Notes: generated by a model not told the origin, from the letters alone. A DNA stretch of 64,000 nt from JAHJUB01 sp041653615 [NCBI: Candidatus Ratteibacteria bacterium] (GCA_041653615.1 JBAZEZ010000004.1:1-64000), one strand, 5' to 3'; shown: positions 16,187 to 24,628, numbered from the stretch's first letter. Numbers and translations: made by a program.

Positions 16187-17383
16187 CTATTTTTTATTCC
16201 GCCGGCGGCCTTCCAGGAGAAGCGGCAATCCCAGCAGGTCTATGAACCCGGCGGCGGCGGTGCGGTCAAAGATATCTTTATTTCCGTAAGTAGCCAATGC
16301 TTCCGAATATAGGGAATGAGGCGAGTAACGCTCTACCACCACTGCCGCGCCCTTATATAATTTTACCTTAATCTTCCCGGAGACATAATGCTGGGTGGCT
16401 GCAAAGAAGGCGTCCAGCGCCTCTTTTTCTTCGGAGAACCAGGCGCCCTGATAAACCAGCCAGGCGTAGCGCGGGGAAAGCGATTCTTTTAGTTCCCACA
16501 AACTTCGGGAGATGACCATTTTTTCCAATTCCCGGTGGGCTGTAATCAGGATGGTGGCTGCCGGCGCCTCGTATATTTCCCGGCTCTTCAGGCCTACGGT
16601 CCGGTCTTCAACCATGTCAATGCGGCCGACGCCGGCAGAAGCGCCGAGCGAATTCAGTTTGGCAATCAGTTCCAGGCCGGAGAGTTTTTTTCCGTTCAGC
16701 GCGACCGGTTTGCCGTTTTCAAATCCAATCTCCACAAACACCGGTTTATTGGGCGCCTTTTCCGGGGATACGGTAATCTGGTAGGCATCTTCCGGGGGCG
16801 CTGTGTTCGGGTCTTCCAGGGCACCGCACTCAATGGAGATACCCCAGAGGTTTTCGTCCAGGGAATAGGGACTTTTTTTGGTTACCGGAACCGGGATTCC
16901 GCGTTTTTGGGCAAATTCAATCTCCTGGTCCCGGGTTTTGAACTGCCATTCGCGCAGGGGCGCGATAATTTTTAAATCCGGAGCCAGTGCTTTCCAGGTC
17001 AATTCAAAACGTACCTGGTCGTTGCCTTTGCCGGTGCAGCCGTGGCTGACGTATTTTGCGCCGGTTTTTCGGGCGACTTCGACTACCCGTTGGGCGATTA
17101 GGGGGCGGGAGAGCGCGGTTGCCAGCGGATATTTACCCTGATAGAGGGCGTTTGCCGCCAGGGACGGAAAGACATAGTCGCGGATGAACTCATTTCGCAA
17201 GTCTTCAAAAAAGAACCCGTCCGCGCCGCTCTTCCGGGCTTTTTTTTCGAGAAGTCGCGGGTCAATTTTCTGGCCCAGGTTCGCGGTGCAGGCGATGACT
17301 GAAAGATGATATTTTTCTTTCAGGTAGGGGATGATGACCGATGTATCTAAACCACCGGAATAGGCTAAGACAATTTTTTCCAT
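16187..17383 (-). CDS. argG: Argininosuccinate synthase
   Basis: A 398-residue enzyme joining citrulline and aspartate with ATP, the penultimate step of arginine synthesis. The ATP-binding P-loop AYSGGLDTS is at residues 7-15, and SHGCTGKGNDQVRFE near 117 is the signature region. The start at 17383 is chosen over the upstream ATG at 17401 because GAGGT lies 6 bases before it and the protein then begins MEKIVLAYSGG as in relatives. It overlaps the end of the GNAT gene by 19 bases, so both are co-translated. argH lies 10 kb upstream in the window; other arginine genes are not visible. Confidence 0.95.
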   Translation of the reverse strand: MEKIVLAYSGGLDTSVIIPYLKEKYHLSVIACTANLGQKIDPRLLEKKARKSGADGFFFEDLRNEFIRDYVFPSLAANALYQGKYPLATALSRPLIAQRVVEVARKTGAKYVSHGCTGKGNDQVRFELTWKALAPDLKIIAPLREWQFKTRDQEIEFAQKRGIPVPVTKKSPYSLDENLWGISIECGALEDPNTAPPEDAYQITVSPEKAPNKPVFVEIGFENGKPVALNGKKLSGLELIAKLNSLGASAGVGRIDMVEDRTVGLKSREIYEAPAATILITAHRELEKMVISRSLWELKESLSPRYAWLVYQGAWFSEEKEALDAFFAATQHYVSGKIKVKLYKGAAVVVERYSPHSLYSEALATYGNKDIFDRTAAAGFIDLLGLPLLLEGRRRNKK

Positions 17384-17841
17384 AAGGCTACCTCGTCGCA
17401 TTTAGGGAATTTGGGGCATTTTAGGCAGTCGCCCCATATTTTGTGAGGAAGAGATTTGCGGCTGATGCGCTCAAAGCCGTATTTCTGGAAAAATTCCGGC
17501 TGGCTGGTAAGCGCGAATATCTTCGGAAGCGCCAGGCGTTTCGCTTCTTTCAGGGTGGCTTGCAAAAGTTTTGCGCCGACCCCTTTTTTTTGTTGCGGCG
17601 GGAGGACTACCAGGGATCTTACCTCGGCCAGGTCTTCCCAGGCGATGTGCAGGCCGCAGCAGCCTACCACTTTTTTGTTTTCTTCGGCGACCAGGAAGTC
17701 CCGGATTGACTCGTAGATTTCCGAGAGGGACCGGGGTACCACGGCGCCTTTTACCGCTGCCGTATTAATCAAGTTGTGAATTGCTTTGACATCAACCAAT
17801 TTCGCTTTCCGGGTGGTTATTTTCATTTTTGGGTTTGTCAT
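17365..17841 (-). CDS. GNAT acetyltransferase, probable short N-acetylglutamate synthase
   Basis: A 158-residue GCN5-type acetyltransferase: beta strand CCGLHIAWEDLAEVRSLVV, acetyl-CoA loop QQKKGVGAKLL (residues about 83-93) and a C-terminal cysteine-rich CLKCPKFPKC. This layout is that of the stand-alone NAGS (ArgA-like) proteins found in bacteria without classical ArgA; its place directly before argG supports the first step of arginine synthesis. The chosen start (ATG at 17841) overlaps the purN stop by one base (TGATG). Residues 20-57 are nearly repeated at the C-terminus of the upstream PurN, see findings. Confidence 0.75.
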   Translation of the reverse strand: MTNPKMKITTRKAKLVDVKAIHNLINTAAVKGAVVPRSLSEIYESIRDFLVAEENKKVVGCCGLHIAWEDLAEVRSLVVLPPQQKKGVGAKLLQATLKEAKRLALPKIFALTSQPEFFQKYGFERISRKSLPHKIWGDCLKCPKFPKCDEVALWKKLS

Positions 17842-18527
17842 CAAGAGTCCCTTTCATTTTCTTCGTTAATCAGGAAGTCCTGGATTGACTCGTATATTTT
17901 CGAGAGGTACCGGGGCGCAACGGTACTTTTTTCCGTGGTCGATTTAACCGGGTCGTGAATACTTTCGGAGAAAAGCTTAATCGCCAATGGGTAGATAATA
18001 TATTCCTGTTTATGAATCCGGTTCAAGAGCGTTTCCGGCGTGTCGTGCGGTCGGACCGGCACCACTGACTGCAGGATAATTGGACCGGTATCCACGCCTT
18101 TTTCCACCAGGTGGACGGTGCACCCGGTAAACAGCACGCCGTGATTGAGTGCCTGCTTCCAGGCTTCTAAACCGGGAAAGGAAGGCAGGAGCGAGGGGTG
18201 GATATTTAAGACCCGGCCCGGAAACGCGGCCAGGATTTTATCCTTAATGACCCGCATGAACCCGGCCAGGCAGATCAGTTCACAGCCGGCTTCCTTCAAA
18301 GCGGCTATGTATTTATCCTCTGCTTCCGGAGAGAGGACGGTGCGTTTTGGCCCCGGCGGAATATACTGTGCTTTGATTCCGGCTTTTTCGGCGCGTTTCA
18401 GCCCCAACGCATCCGGTTTGTCTGAGAGGACTATCGATATTTTTGCCGGTAGGGAACCGTTATTAACCGCATCAATAATTGCCTGCAGGTTTGACCCGTT
18501 TCCGGAAAGCAGCACCCCGATTTCCAT
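17841..18527 (-). CDS. purN: Phosphoribosylglycinamide formyltransferase with extra C-terminal tail
   Basis: A 228-residue enzyme that formylates GAR with 10-formyl-THF in purine synthesis. Catalytic residues are visible as Asn108 and His110 in NIHPSLLPSFPG and Asp146 in VDTGPII; LLSGNGSNLQAI near the start binds phosphate. The family normally ends near residue 187 (LAIKLFSES). Here about 40 extra residues follow, and these copy residues 20-57 of the downstream GNAT (both share IYESI.DFL..EEN). The tail thus looks like a tandem duplication fused to PurN and is probably not needed for catalysis. Confidence 0.93.
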   Translation of the reverse strand: MEIGVLLSGNGSNLQAIIDAVNNGSLPAKISIVLSDKPDALGLKRAEKAGIKAQYIPPGPKRTVLSPEAEDKYIAALKEAGCELICLAGFMRVIKDKILAAFPGRVLNIHPSLLPSFPGLEAWKQALNHGVLFTGCTVHLVEKGVDTGPIILQSVVPVRPHDTPETLLNRIHKQEYIIYPLAIKLFSESIHDPVKSTTEKSTVAPRYLSKIYESIQDFLINEENERDS

Positions 18528-18538
18528 ATTATGGTTGT

Positions 18539-18874
18539 CTATATTTTTTTAAGCTGGGTTAAAATCCGGTCCAGCCGTTTCAGGCCGACTAAGAGTTCTT
18601 TAACCGGAACGGATGCCCCGTTCTTATTTTTTTTTGGCTCTTTTTGGCGCAGAACCTTTTTGACCGCGGAAATCCGGTAGCCGTGTTGGTATAAAAGGTC
18701 TTTTAGCCGGACGATATTCTCCAGCTCTTTTTCGGTATAAAGGCGTTGGCCGCGGCTGTTGCGAACCGGTTTCAGGAAAAAGGAAAATTCATTCTCCCAG
18801 TACCGGATGGTGTGGCTGGCGATATTGGTCTTGCGGCTTATCTCCCCAATCCTATAGTATACCTTGTTTTCCAT
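18539..18874 (-). CDS. MerR-family transcriptional regulator
   Basis: A 111-residue protein with the MerR winged helix at residues 5-75: YRIGEISRKTNIASHTIRYW then RLYTEKELENIVRLKDLL. A short helix rich in Lys and Leu follows, with no cysteines, so it is not a metal sensor of the classical type; it belongs to the short MerR group often found beside gpsA or ihfA. It is transcribed between gpsA and purN. Its target cannot be told from the sequence. Confidence 0.85.
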   Translation of the reverse strand: MENKVYYRIGEISRKTNIASHTIRYWENEFSFFLKPVRNSRGQRLYTEKELENIVRLKDLLYQHGYRISAVKKVLRQKEPKKNKNGASVPVKELLVGLKRLDRILTQLKKI

Positions 18875-18875
18875 A

Positions 18876-18981
18876 ATTCAGCGAATAGTGAACAGTGAAT
18901 TGTAAACGGTGAAAACCAGACCAGAAATTGTTTCCGTTAATATTCACCGTTCACTATTTACCATTCACTGTTTTTCAGTGG
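18876..18981. repeat. Palindromic repeat with GTGAACGGTGAA arms
   Basis: The left arm (18876-18914) and right arm (18943-18981) are imperfect inverted copies made of tandem GTGAA-type units, e.g. AGTGAACAGTGAATTG and, reversed, AGTGAATGGTAAATAGTG. The right arm reaches into the end of gpsA and supplies its stop codon and last residues (NSEW). It could form a long RNA hairpin between gpsA and the MerR gene. Confidence 0.6.
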
Positions 18982-19947
18982 TCTGGTCATCAGTTCCCGG
19001 ACTGTCTCCGCCGGGTTTTTACCTTCGAAGAGGACTTCGGCAATCTTGGCGGAAATGGGCATCTCACAGCCGGTTTTTTTAGATAGTATCAGAGATGGTC
19101 GGATGGTGTAATAACCCTCGACTACTGATTCCTGCCCGGTGATAATCGATTTCGGGTCTTCGCCCCGGCCAATCGCGAGGCCGAAGCAATGATTTCGGGA
19201 AGCCGGACTGCTCGCGGTTGTGATTAAGTCACCCAGGCCGGAGAGACCGAAGAGGGTTTTTTCCCGGCCGCCCAGCGCTTTCCCCAGCCGGGCCATTTCA
19301 GCCAGACCCCGGCAGAGCAGCGCGGCTTTGGTGTTTTCACCAAGGCCGAGGCCTTCCACGATTCCGGCCGCGATTGCCAGCGGATTCTTGAGCGCGCCGC
19401 CTAATTCGCAGCCGATTGGGTCGAGGCTGGTATAAATTCGGAATTTTTCGGAGTTGATAATATCCCGGCAGCGGTTATTAAGGTTTTCGTTGTTGCCGGC
19501 GCAGACCGCGCTGGCCGGCAGACCGGAGGCTAATTCCCGGGCAATGGTTGGTCCGGAAAGTACCGCGTAATCAGTCGGGCCTATTTCGGAGCAGAGGATT
19601 TCGCTCATCCGGAAACCGGTCTTTTCCTCCAGCCCTTTGGTGGCGATGAGAAAAGGACCCTTCGCTTTTATTCCGGAAAGGTTTGCCGCTGTTTCCCGGA
19701 AGGCGAATGACGGCGGAGCCAGGATGAAAAAATTTGCTTCTTTTACGTCTTCCAGCGAAACGGTAATCCTTATTTCTTCCGGCAGGGTGATTCCCGGCAG
19801 AAACTTAGGGTTTTCCCGTTTTTTTATTAACACTTTTCCGTAATCCGGAAATTTTTCGTAGAGGAAAACTTGCTTGCCTTTTCGGGCAAGAAGCAAGGCG
19901 AGGGTCGTTCCCCAAGCGCCGGCGCCGATTACAGCTATTTTTTCCAT
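18958..19947 (-). CDS. gpsA: Glycerol-3-phosphate dehydrogenase [NAD(P)+]
   Basis: A 329-residue cytoplasmic enzyme reducing dihydroxyacetone phosphate to sn-glycerol-3-phosphate for phospholipid synthesis. The NAD motif GAGAWGTTLA is at residues 8-17; the catalytic lysine region GALKNPLAIAAGI lies near residue 188, and GLSGLGDLITTASSP near 236 is the family signature. Its start overlaps the end of plsY by 13 bases. The two genes supply backbone and first acylation of membrane lipid. The last residues come from a palindromic repeat. Confidence 0.95.
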   Translation of the reverse strand: MEKIAVIGAGAWGTTLALLLARKGKQVFLYEKFPDYGKVLIKKRENPKFLPGITLPEEIRITVSLEDVKEANFFILAPPSFAFRETAANLSGIKAKGPFLIATKGLEEKTGFRMSEILCSEIGPTDYAVLSGPTIARELASGLPASAVCAGNNENLNNRCRDIINSEKFRIYTSLDPIGCELGGALKNPLAIAAGIVEGLGLGENTKAALLCRGLAEMARLGKALGGREKTLFGLSGLGDLITTASSPASRNHCFGLAIGRGEDPKSIITGQESVVEGYYTIRPSLILSKKTGCEMPISAKIAEVLFEGKNPAETVRELMTRPLKNSEW

Positions 19948-20534
19948 TTTACTTTGGGTTCTTGTCCGGAGAGGAGTCGCTTGATATTTTTCCGGTGTGC
20001 CATAAATACCAGAACTGCAAGTAGAACTCCGAAAGCCAAAAATACGGGCCGATGGTCGGCCAGGTACCAGAGTAACAGAGGCAGAAATAAGGCTGCGGCC
20101 ATGGAGGCGAAAGAAATGATGCGGCTCGCAGCAAAAACTGCCAGCCAGACCAGAAGAACAAAAAGGGCGGTTAAGGGCGAGAGCCCAATCAAAACACCTA
20201 AACTAGTCGCCACCCCTTTACCGCCTTTAAACTTCAAAAACAGCGAAAAGGTGTGTCCGATAATTGTGGCCAGGCCGACGGTAATTATCCATTCCGGCGG
20301 TAAAAGGCAGGTTTGACGAGCTAAAATTGTGGGCAGAAAACCTTTGGCGGCATCCAACAGGAGGGTGGCGGCAGCCGGGCCTTTACCGATTACGCGCAGG
20401 ATGTTAGCCGCGCCGATATTACCGCTGCCCTTCGTGCGGATATCAACACCACAGGAACGGCCGATTAAATAACCGAAAGGAATCGACCCTAAAAGGTAAC
20501 CGCCGACCAGTAAATAAAAACCGACCAGGTTCAA
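19935..20534 (-). CDS. plsY: Acyl-phosphate:glycerol-3-phosphate acyltransferase
   Basis: A 199-residue integral membrane enzyme with about five transmembrane helices. The three conserved motifs are seen: GSIPFGYLIGR with SGNIGAANILR (residues about 16-48), FKGGKGVATSLGVL (about 102-115) and the later MAHRKNIKRLLSGQEPK (about 178-194). It acylates glycerol-3-phosphate using acyl-phosphate from PlsX. It lies 13 bases after the corrinoid-protein gene and overlaps gpsA. Confidence 0.95.
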   Translation of the reverse strand: MNLVGFYLLVGGYLLGSIPFGYLIGRSCGVDIRTKGSGNIGAANILRVIGKGPAAATLLLDAAKGFLPTILARQTCLLPPEWIITVGLATIIGHTFSLFLKFKGGKGVATSLGVLIGLSPLTALFVLLVWLAVFAASRIISFASMAAALFLPLLLWYLADHRPVFLAFGVLLAVLVFMAHRKNIKRLLSGQEPKVKWKK

Positions 20535-20546
20535 ATTTGAGAAAGA

Positions 20547-21182
20547 TTATGCTACGCCGATCAGTTGTTTGGCTTTAATTGACGCGGAGGCTGCGTCTTC
20601 ACCGTAGGCATCAGCGCCGATTTCATCTGCGTAGGCTTGGGTAATCGGAGCGCCGCCAACCATCACCTTTACGCTATCGCGGACTCCGGCTGATTTCAGG
20701 GCCTCAATCACACCCTTCATTCCTGTCATAGTGGTGGTCAGCAAGGCGGATAGGCCAAGAACCTGGGCGCCTTCTTTGACCGCGGCCACGAATTTTTCTT
20801 CCGGAACGTCGATTCCCAAGTCCATTACCTCAAAACCGCCGCCTTTCAACATCATTATGACCAGATTTTTGCCGATATCGTGAAGGTCACCCTTAACCGT
20901 ACCCACGGCAACCTTACCCAGCGGTTTTATTCCGGCTTTGGTTAAAAGGGGCTGAAGAATGTCCATGCCCGCGTGCATCGCCCGGGCGGCAATTAATACT
21001 TCCGGCACGTAGAATTCGTTGGCGCGAAATTTGACGCCTACTACGTTCATCCCGGCGATAAGACCTTTTTTAAGGATATCTTCTACCGGTACGCCTTCGC
21101 TTATCGCGGCGGTGACCAGATTCTTTACGTCGGCAGCTTTTCCGGCAATGATGCTATCCGCGATCTTCTGTAAATCCGCCAT
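20547..21182 (-). CDS. Methyltransferase corrinoid protein (MtaC/MtbC-like)
   Basis: A 211-residue cobalamin protein. Residues 1-85 form the four-helix cap (B12-binding_2) and 90-205 the Rossmann-like B12 domain with the signature DLHDIGKN (His at about 106 is the lower cobalt ligand), GGFEVMDLGIDVP and LSALLTTTM. Such proteins carry the methyl group between a substrate-specific methyltransferase and a second methyltransferase in one-carbon metabolism of anaerobes. No partner methyltransferase or reactivase gene is in the window, so the substrate is unknown. Good ribosome site (GGAGGAAAAAG). Confidence 0.9.
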   Translation of the reverse strand: MADLQKIADSIIAGKAADVKNLVTAAISEGVPVEDILKKGLIAGMNVVGVKFRANEFYVPEVLIAARAMHAGMDILQPLLTKAGIKPLGKVAVGTVKGDLHDIGKNLVIMMLKGGGFEVMDLGIDVPEEKFVAAVKEGAQVLGLSALLTTTMTGMKGVIEALKSAGVRDSVKVMVGGAPITQAYADEIGADAYGEDAASASIKAKQLIGVA

Positions 21183-21345
21183 TTCTTTTTCCTCCGTTTT
21201 TTACCGCAAAACCGTAAAATTTAAAGAATCGTGAATACAATTACGAAATAGATATTTTAAACTACCTGAAAGTTACTGTCAAATAAATATGGAGAGTGCG
21301 GGCTTGCCCTGTTTTTTTACATCTAACCGTGTGTTTCAGGTGTCA
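21183..21345. other. Intergenic gap with nothing recognised
   Basis: The 163 bases between the hydrolase and corrinoid genes are AT-rich and carry GGGCTTGCCC followed by a run of seven T (about 21302-21318) on the plus strand. The two-base loop and the lack of a plus-strand gene make it a poor terminator candidate. The promoter of the corrinoid operon probably lies here but cannot be placed. Confidence 0.3.
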
Positions 21346-22131
21346 TTAAATGTTGTTATTCGCGTCTGATTTGTTCGATTTGTCTCTGCCGCGCGGGGTC
21401 GCGTGCGCGATTACAAAATCGACAAGTTCCTGGCATTGAAACCAGCCCGGCCACATAGTGTGACCTTGTCCTTTGATTACGTTAAGCGTCATAATTCCGC
21501 CTAACTGCCGGTACCGTCGTGCCAGTTCGCCGGAGTTATTTTCGAGAGGCACCACGTTGTCGCTATCCCCGTGTATGTGATAGATCGGAACGCGAGCTTT
21601 AGCCAGAGATTCTATGCGGTCAATCGGGTTGTTTTCCGCTAACCTGTCCTTGAGTTGTTCTTCTGTCATACCGTACGCGCCGCAGGCATTTTTAATGCCG
21701 GGATAACTGGCAAGATTGCATACCGGATAGATTCCTGCCACGCACGCCACGGATGAAGGATGTTCAGTTGCCCAGTTATAGAGCATCAACCCGCCGCGGC
21801 TTCTTGCCAGAAGGCAGGGTGTCTTAGAAAGGTCTTGGTTTAAAACAAGTTCCTCGTAAAAGGCGGAAAAGAGAGCCCGGCCTGCGGGGTTGCCGCATGA
21901 TTCACCAATGTCTATTCCGGCAACCGCAATGCCGGCATTAAATAACTTTTGAAACAGCCACTTTTCTTCCGGACCCGGTAAGCCCGAAAGCGTCGGGGCG
22001 TACCATACCCACGGCGTTTCGTGAACGGAGGTTTGTCTCGGCAGAATAAGAAAAGCGGTGCAGTTTTTTACGCTAAAAACTTTTCCCGAAATCGGTAGTT
22101 CTTTTGGCGTTTTTATGGTTTTTTGTTGCAT
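21346..22131 (-). CDS. Alpha/beta hydrolase
   Basis: A 261-residue protein with an alpha/beta-hydrolase fold. The nucleophile elbow reads ARSRGG (Ser111), the acid is in IHGDSDNVVP, and the catalytic His in KGQGHTMWPG. No signal peptide. The start overlaps the agmatinase gene by 19 bases, so it is co-translated with speB. The related proteins I recall are annotated as prolyl oligopeptidase-like or acetyl-xylan-esterase-like hydrolases; the substrate is not clear. A connection with polyamines is suggested only by position. Confidence 0.75.
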   Translation of the reverse strand: MQQKTIKTPKELPISGKVFSVKNCTAFLILPRQTSVHETPWVWYAPTLSGLPGPEEKWLFQKLFNAGIAVAGIDIGESCGNPAGRALFSAFYEELVLNQDLSKTPCLLARSRGGLMLYNWATEHPSSVACVAGIYPVCNLASYPGIKNACGAYGMTEEQLKDRLAENNPIDRIESLAKARVPIYHIHGDSDNVVPLENNSGELARRYRQLGGIMTLNVIKGQGHTMWPGWFQCQELVDFVIAHATPRGRDKSNKSDANNNI

Positions 22132-22976
22132 AACCCGATGAGGCGGTAAACTAACCGGCTGGCAAAATAGGATGATGGGGTGTGGTGCAGGCTGCCGTTG
22201 AGTTCCACGACGTCAAAACCGACTACCCGGTGTTTTCGCGTTAACTGGCGGAGAAAATTGTTTGTTTCGGACCACCCTAATCCGCCCGGTTCCGGTGTTC
22301 CCACCGCCGGGATTTCAGCCGGGTCAAAAAAGTCCAGGTCTATGGAAAGATAAACATGTTCCGTCAGGTTGGCCGACACCAGGGAAAGCCAGTCTTTTTC
22401 TCCTTTCAGCTTTTCCGCCCAGAGTACTTTTAGGCCGGAGGTCTTTAAGGTTGGCAGGTCTTCGCTCGGAAGGCAGCGGACGCCCATAACGTTGGTTGGA
22501 ATCCCCATTTCCATTATCCGGCGGCTGACGCAGGCATGGTTATCTCTGGTTCCCTGGTATTTTTCTCTTAGGTCCGCGTGTGCGTCCAGGGTTAGGACCG
22601 AGAGTTTTGGATATATTTTGTGAAATGCTTTTACCGCCCCCGCGGTTATTGAGTGTTCTCCGCCCAGGACGACCGGGAAAACCTGTTTTTTCAGAATTTT
22701 GGTGACGTACTTTTCTACTTCGTTTACGGCAGCTTCCGGTCGGGAAAGGTCCGGCCAGAGTTCCGGCAGGGTGGTGATTCCCAGCCCAGACGGTTCGAAA
22801 TTCAGGGATTCGTCGTACATCTCCAGAAACCGGCTGGCCAGGATTATTTCCTGTGGGCCGAAACGGGTTCCGGTCTGATAAGAGGTGGTGCTGTCGTAAG
22901 CAACCGGCAGGATTGCCACCCGTGCTTTTTCCAGCGGCAGAGACGGAAGCCCGGCAAAAGTGTAAGGGATTTCCAT
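22113..22976 (-). CDS. speB: Agmatinase
   Basis: A 287-residue ureohydrolase that splits agmatine into putrescine and urea. All manganese ligands are visible: His108 (GGEHS), Asp131, His133, Asp135 (LDAHADL), and Asp213 and Asp215 (SIDLDFFDP), with Glu229 in TPEPGGLGW. Specificity for agmatine rather than arginine is inferred from the pyruvoyl arginine decarboxylase gene just upstream. The two are separated only by a palindromic repeat. Confidence 0.92.
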   Translation of the reverse strand: MEIPYTFAGLPSLPLEKARVAILPVAYDSTTSYQTGTRFGPQEIILASRFLEMYDESLNFEPSGLGITTLPELWPDLSRPEAAVNEVEKYVTKILKKQVFPVVLGGEHSITAGAVKAFHKIYPKLSVLTLDAHADLREKYQGTRDNHACVSRRIMEMGIPTNVMGVRCLPSEDLPTLKTSGLKVLWAEKLKGEKDWLSLVSANLTEHVYLSIDLDFFDPAEIPAVGTPEPGGLGWSETNNFLRQLTRKHRVVGFDVVELNGSLHHTPSSYFASRLVYRLIGLCNKKP

Positions 22977-22984
22977 AAATTGTG

Positions 22985-23117
22985 TGTCGTCCTGAACGAT
23001 AGCGAAGAATCCGATGTAATTTGTCGTCCTGAACGTTAGTGAAGGATCTCATCCTTAAAAACGAGATCCTTCACTAAATCGGCTCAGGATGACACGTTGA
23101 TGGCTCAGGATGACACG
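22985..23117. repeat. Palindromic repeat (TCATCCTGAG family), one full and two partial copies
   Basis: TGTCGTCCTGAACG at 23022 begins an arm through GAAGGATCTC that pairs with GAGATCCTTCACT and CTCAGGATGACAC ending at 23095. Partial copies flank it on both sides (22985-23012 and 23102-23117). It fills the whole gap between speB and pdaD and may fold into a long RNA hairpin. Confidence 0.75.
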
Positions 23118-23121
23118 TTAA

Positions 23122-23673
23122 TTAGAGAATCAATACCGCGGCTGAAACAACGGTTGTCCAGCAGCCATCTTTGTCTCCGATAGCCGACTGGGTGGTGTTG
23201 GTGGTTTTAACGATCTGGTCGCTCATCCGCCAGATCTGTTTTTTTTCATCGTAACTGCTGTCCGGGTCAAATTTGACGCCTAAAGTAGTCGCCAGCATCT
23301 GGGCGGCCAAATCTTCGGCGTAATCTCCGGCCTTCTCGTCGGTCAGGCCAAAGCCGGAAAATTCGGAAAGGTAGCCGTGGCTGTGCGGGCTTTTCGGAAG
23401 GGCTACTCCGATGGAGGAGGTGATGAGCCGGTGCGGTTCGTTGGTGAAGTTTTTGCTCATCACGCAGAAAAGAATTTGGCCCGGGTCCAGCAGTTTTAAG
23501 CCGGATACCCGGCTGATTAACCTGGCGCCCGGCGGGAAGATGCTGGTGATGGGAACCAGGTTAAAAGGCGCGATGCCGGCGTTCCGGAGTGCCCGTTCCA
23601 AACTGGTCAGTTTCTCCCGGTCCCGGCCAACCCCTTTAGTCAGGAATATCTTTTTCGCTGTCAAGTTAACCAT
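23122..23673 (-). CDS. pdaD: Pyruvoyl-dependent arginine decarboxylase
   Basis: A 183-residue proenzyme that makes agmatine from arginine. It cleaves itself to form a pyruvoyl group; the site is Thr43-Ser44 in PITSIFPPGA, which corresponds to Ser52-Ser53 of the Methanocaldococcus enzyme and Thr52-Ser53 of the chlamydial one. Other family blocks are FCVMSKNFTNEPHRL (69-83), HGYLSEFSGFG with the catalytic Glu104, and GDYAEDLAAQMLATTLG. With speB it forms the arginine-agmatine-putrescine route. It overlaps the oxidoreductase gene upstream by eight bases. Confidence 0.95.
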   Translation of the reverse strand: MVNLTAKKIFLTKGVGRDREKLTSLERALRNAGIAPFNLVPITSIFPPGARLISRVSGLKLLDPGQILFCVMSKNFTNEPHRLITSSIGVALPKSPHSHGYLSEFSGFGLTDEKAGDYAEDLAAQMLATTLGVKFDPDSSYDEKKQIWRMSDQIVKTTNTTQSAIGDKDGCWTTVVSAAVLIL

Positions 23674-24628
23674 CTGTTTTTCCCTCCTTGATTAGAGAAT
23701 CAATCTGTAACGCTACCCTTAAGGCAGCCAGACCATCTTTTCCGGTAACTATCGGTTCCCCTCCCTCGTTTATTACTTTCAGGAAAGAGTCTATTTCCAG
23801 GCTTAGGGTTTCCGCTTTTTCAATCGCCATCGGTTCTTTGACAATCAGGTCAGCTAAACCCGGTTTTTCTTTATTTTGCCAGGATTCGTCCGGGTTTTTA
23901 CGGTAGCAGACAAGTTCCTGGCGTTCGCAATCCAGAGACCAATATTTATTGCTTTCGAATACCCGTATTTTACGCAGGCTCTGGTCGCTGATGCGGCTGG
24001 CGGTAAGGTTGGCCACCACACCGTTGGCGAATATCAGGCGGCTGGTGGCGATATCGGCGCTCTTGGTGAAAGCGGAAAGCCCCAGGGCACTCACCTCTTT
24101 TATTTCAGAGTTGACCAGGTCCAGGACCAGGTCAATGTCGTGAATCATCAGGTCGGCTACTACACTTACTTCGATGCCCCGTCCTTTGAAAGGACCCATC
24201 CGGTGGATTTCCAGGTATTTCGGCGTCTTCAGTTCTTTTGCCAGTCGCTGTACGGCCGGGTTAAAACGTTCGACGTGGCCGATTTGAAGCGGCACGTTTT
24301 TTTGGCGTGCGATGCGGACCAGTTCCTCTCCCTCTTTCTCGGTGCCGGCAATCGGTTTTTCCAGGAGGATTGGTTTTCCGGCCGAGAGAAATTCCGCCGT
24401 AATCAGATGGTGCAGGTTGGTAGGAATCGCGAGGCTTGCCGCGTCTACCTCCGGAATGATTTTCCGGTAATCGGCGAACCACGCCGTTCCGTATTCTTTT
24501 GCCAGCCGTCTGCCCCGCTTCTCGTCCGGGTCGCAGATTGCCGAAAGTTTTACTCCGGGCTTATGGGAATAAACCCTGATATGGTTTTCTCCCATGTGTC
24601 CGGCGCCGACCACTGCTATTTTAATCAT
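23666..24628 (-). CDS. Gfo/Idh/MocA-family oxidoreductase
   Basis: A 320-residue NAD(P)-dependent dehydrogenase from the ATG at 24628 (the reading to 24688 lies in a palindromic repeat and is rejected). Rossmann motif VVGAGHMGENH at residues 5-15, the EKPI motif near 92, the GHVERFNPAVQ segment near 117 and HDIDLVLDL near 163 are typical. The VERFNP version resembles the group found beside lipid A genes and thought to act on UDP-sugars, but no such genes are adjacent. Co-translated with pdaD. Confidence 0.8.
   Translation of the reverse strand: MIKIAVVGAGHMGENHIRVYSHKPGVKLSAICDPDEKRGRRLAKEYGTAWFADYRKIIPEVDAASLAIPTNLHHLITAEFLSAGKPILLEKPIAGTEKEGEELVRIARQKNVPLQIGHVERFNPAVQRLAKELKTPKYLEIHRMGPFKGRGIEVSVVADLMIHDIDLVLDLVNSEIKEVSALGLSAFTKSADIATSRLIFANGVVANLTASRISDQSLRKIRVFESNKYWSLDCERQELVCYRKNPDESWQNKEKPGLADLIVKEPMAIEKAETLSLEIDSFLKVINEGGEPIVTGKDGLAALRVALQIDSLIKEGKTDG

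Noticed and set aside
22985-23117. CRISPR-like repeats
   Set aside because: Copies are inverted, not regularly spaced, and have no spacers; palindromic intergenic repeats explain them.
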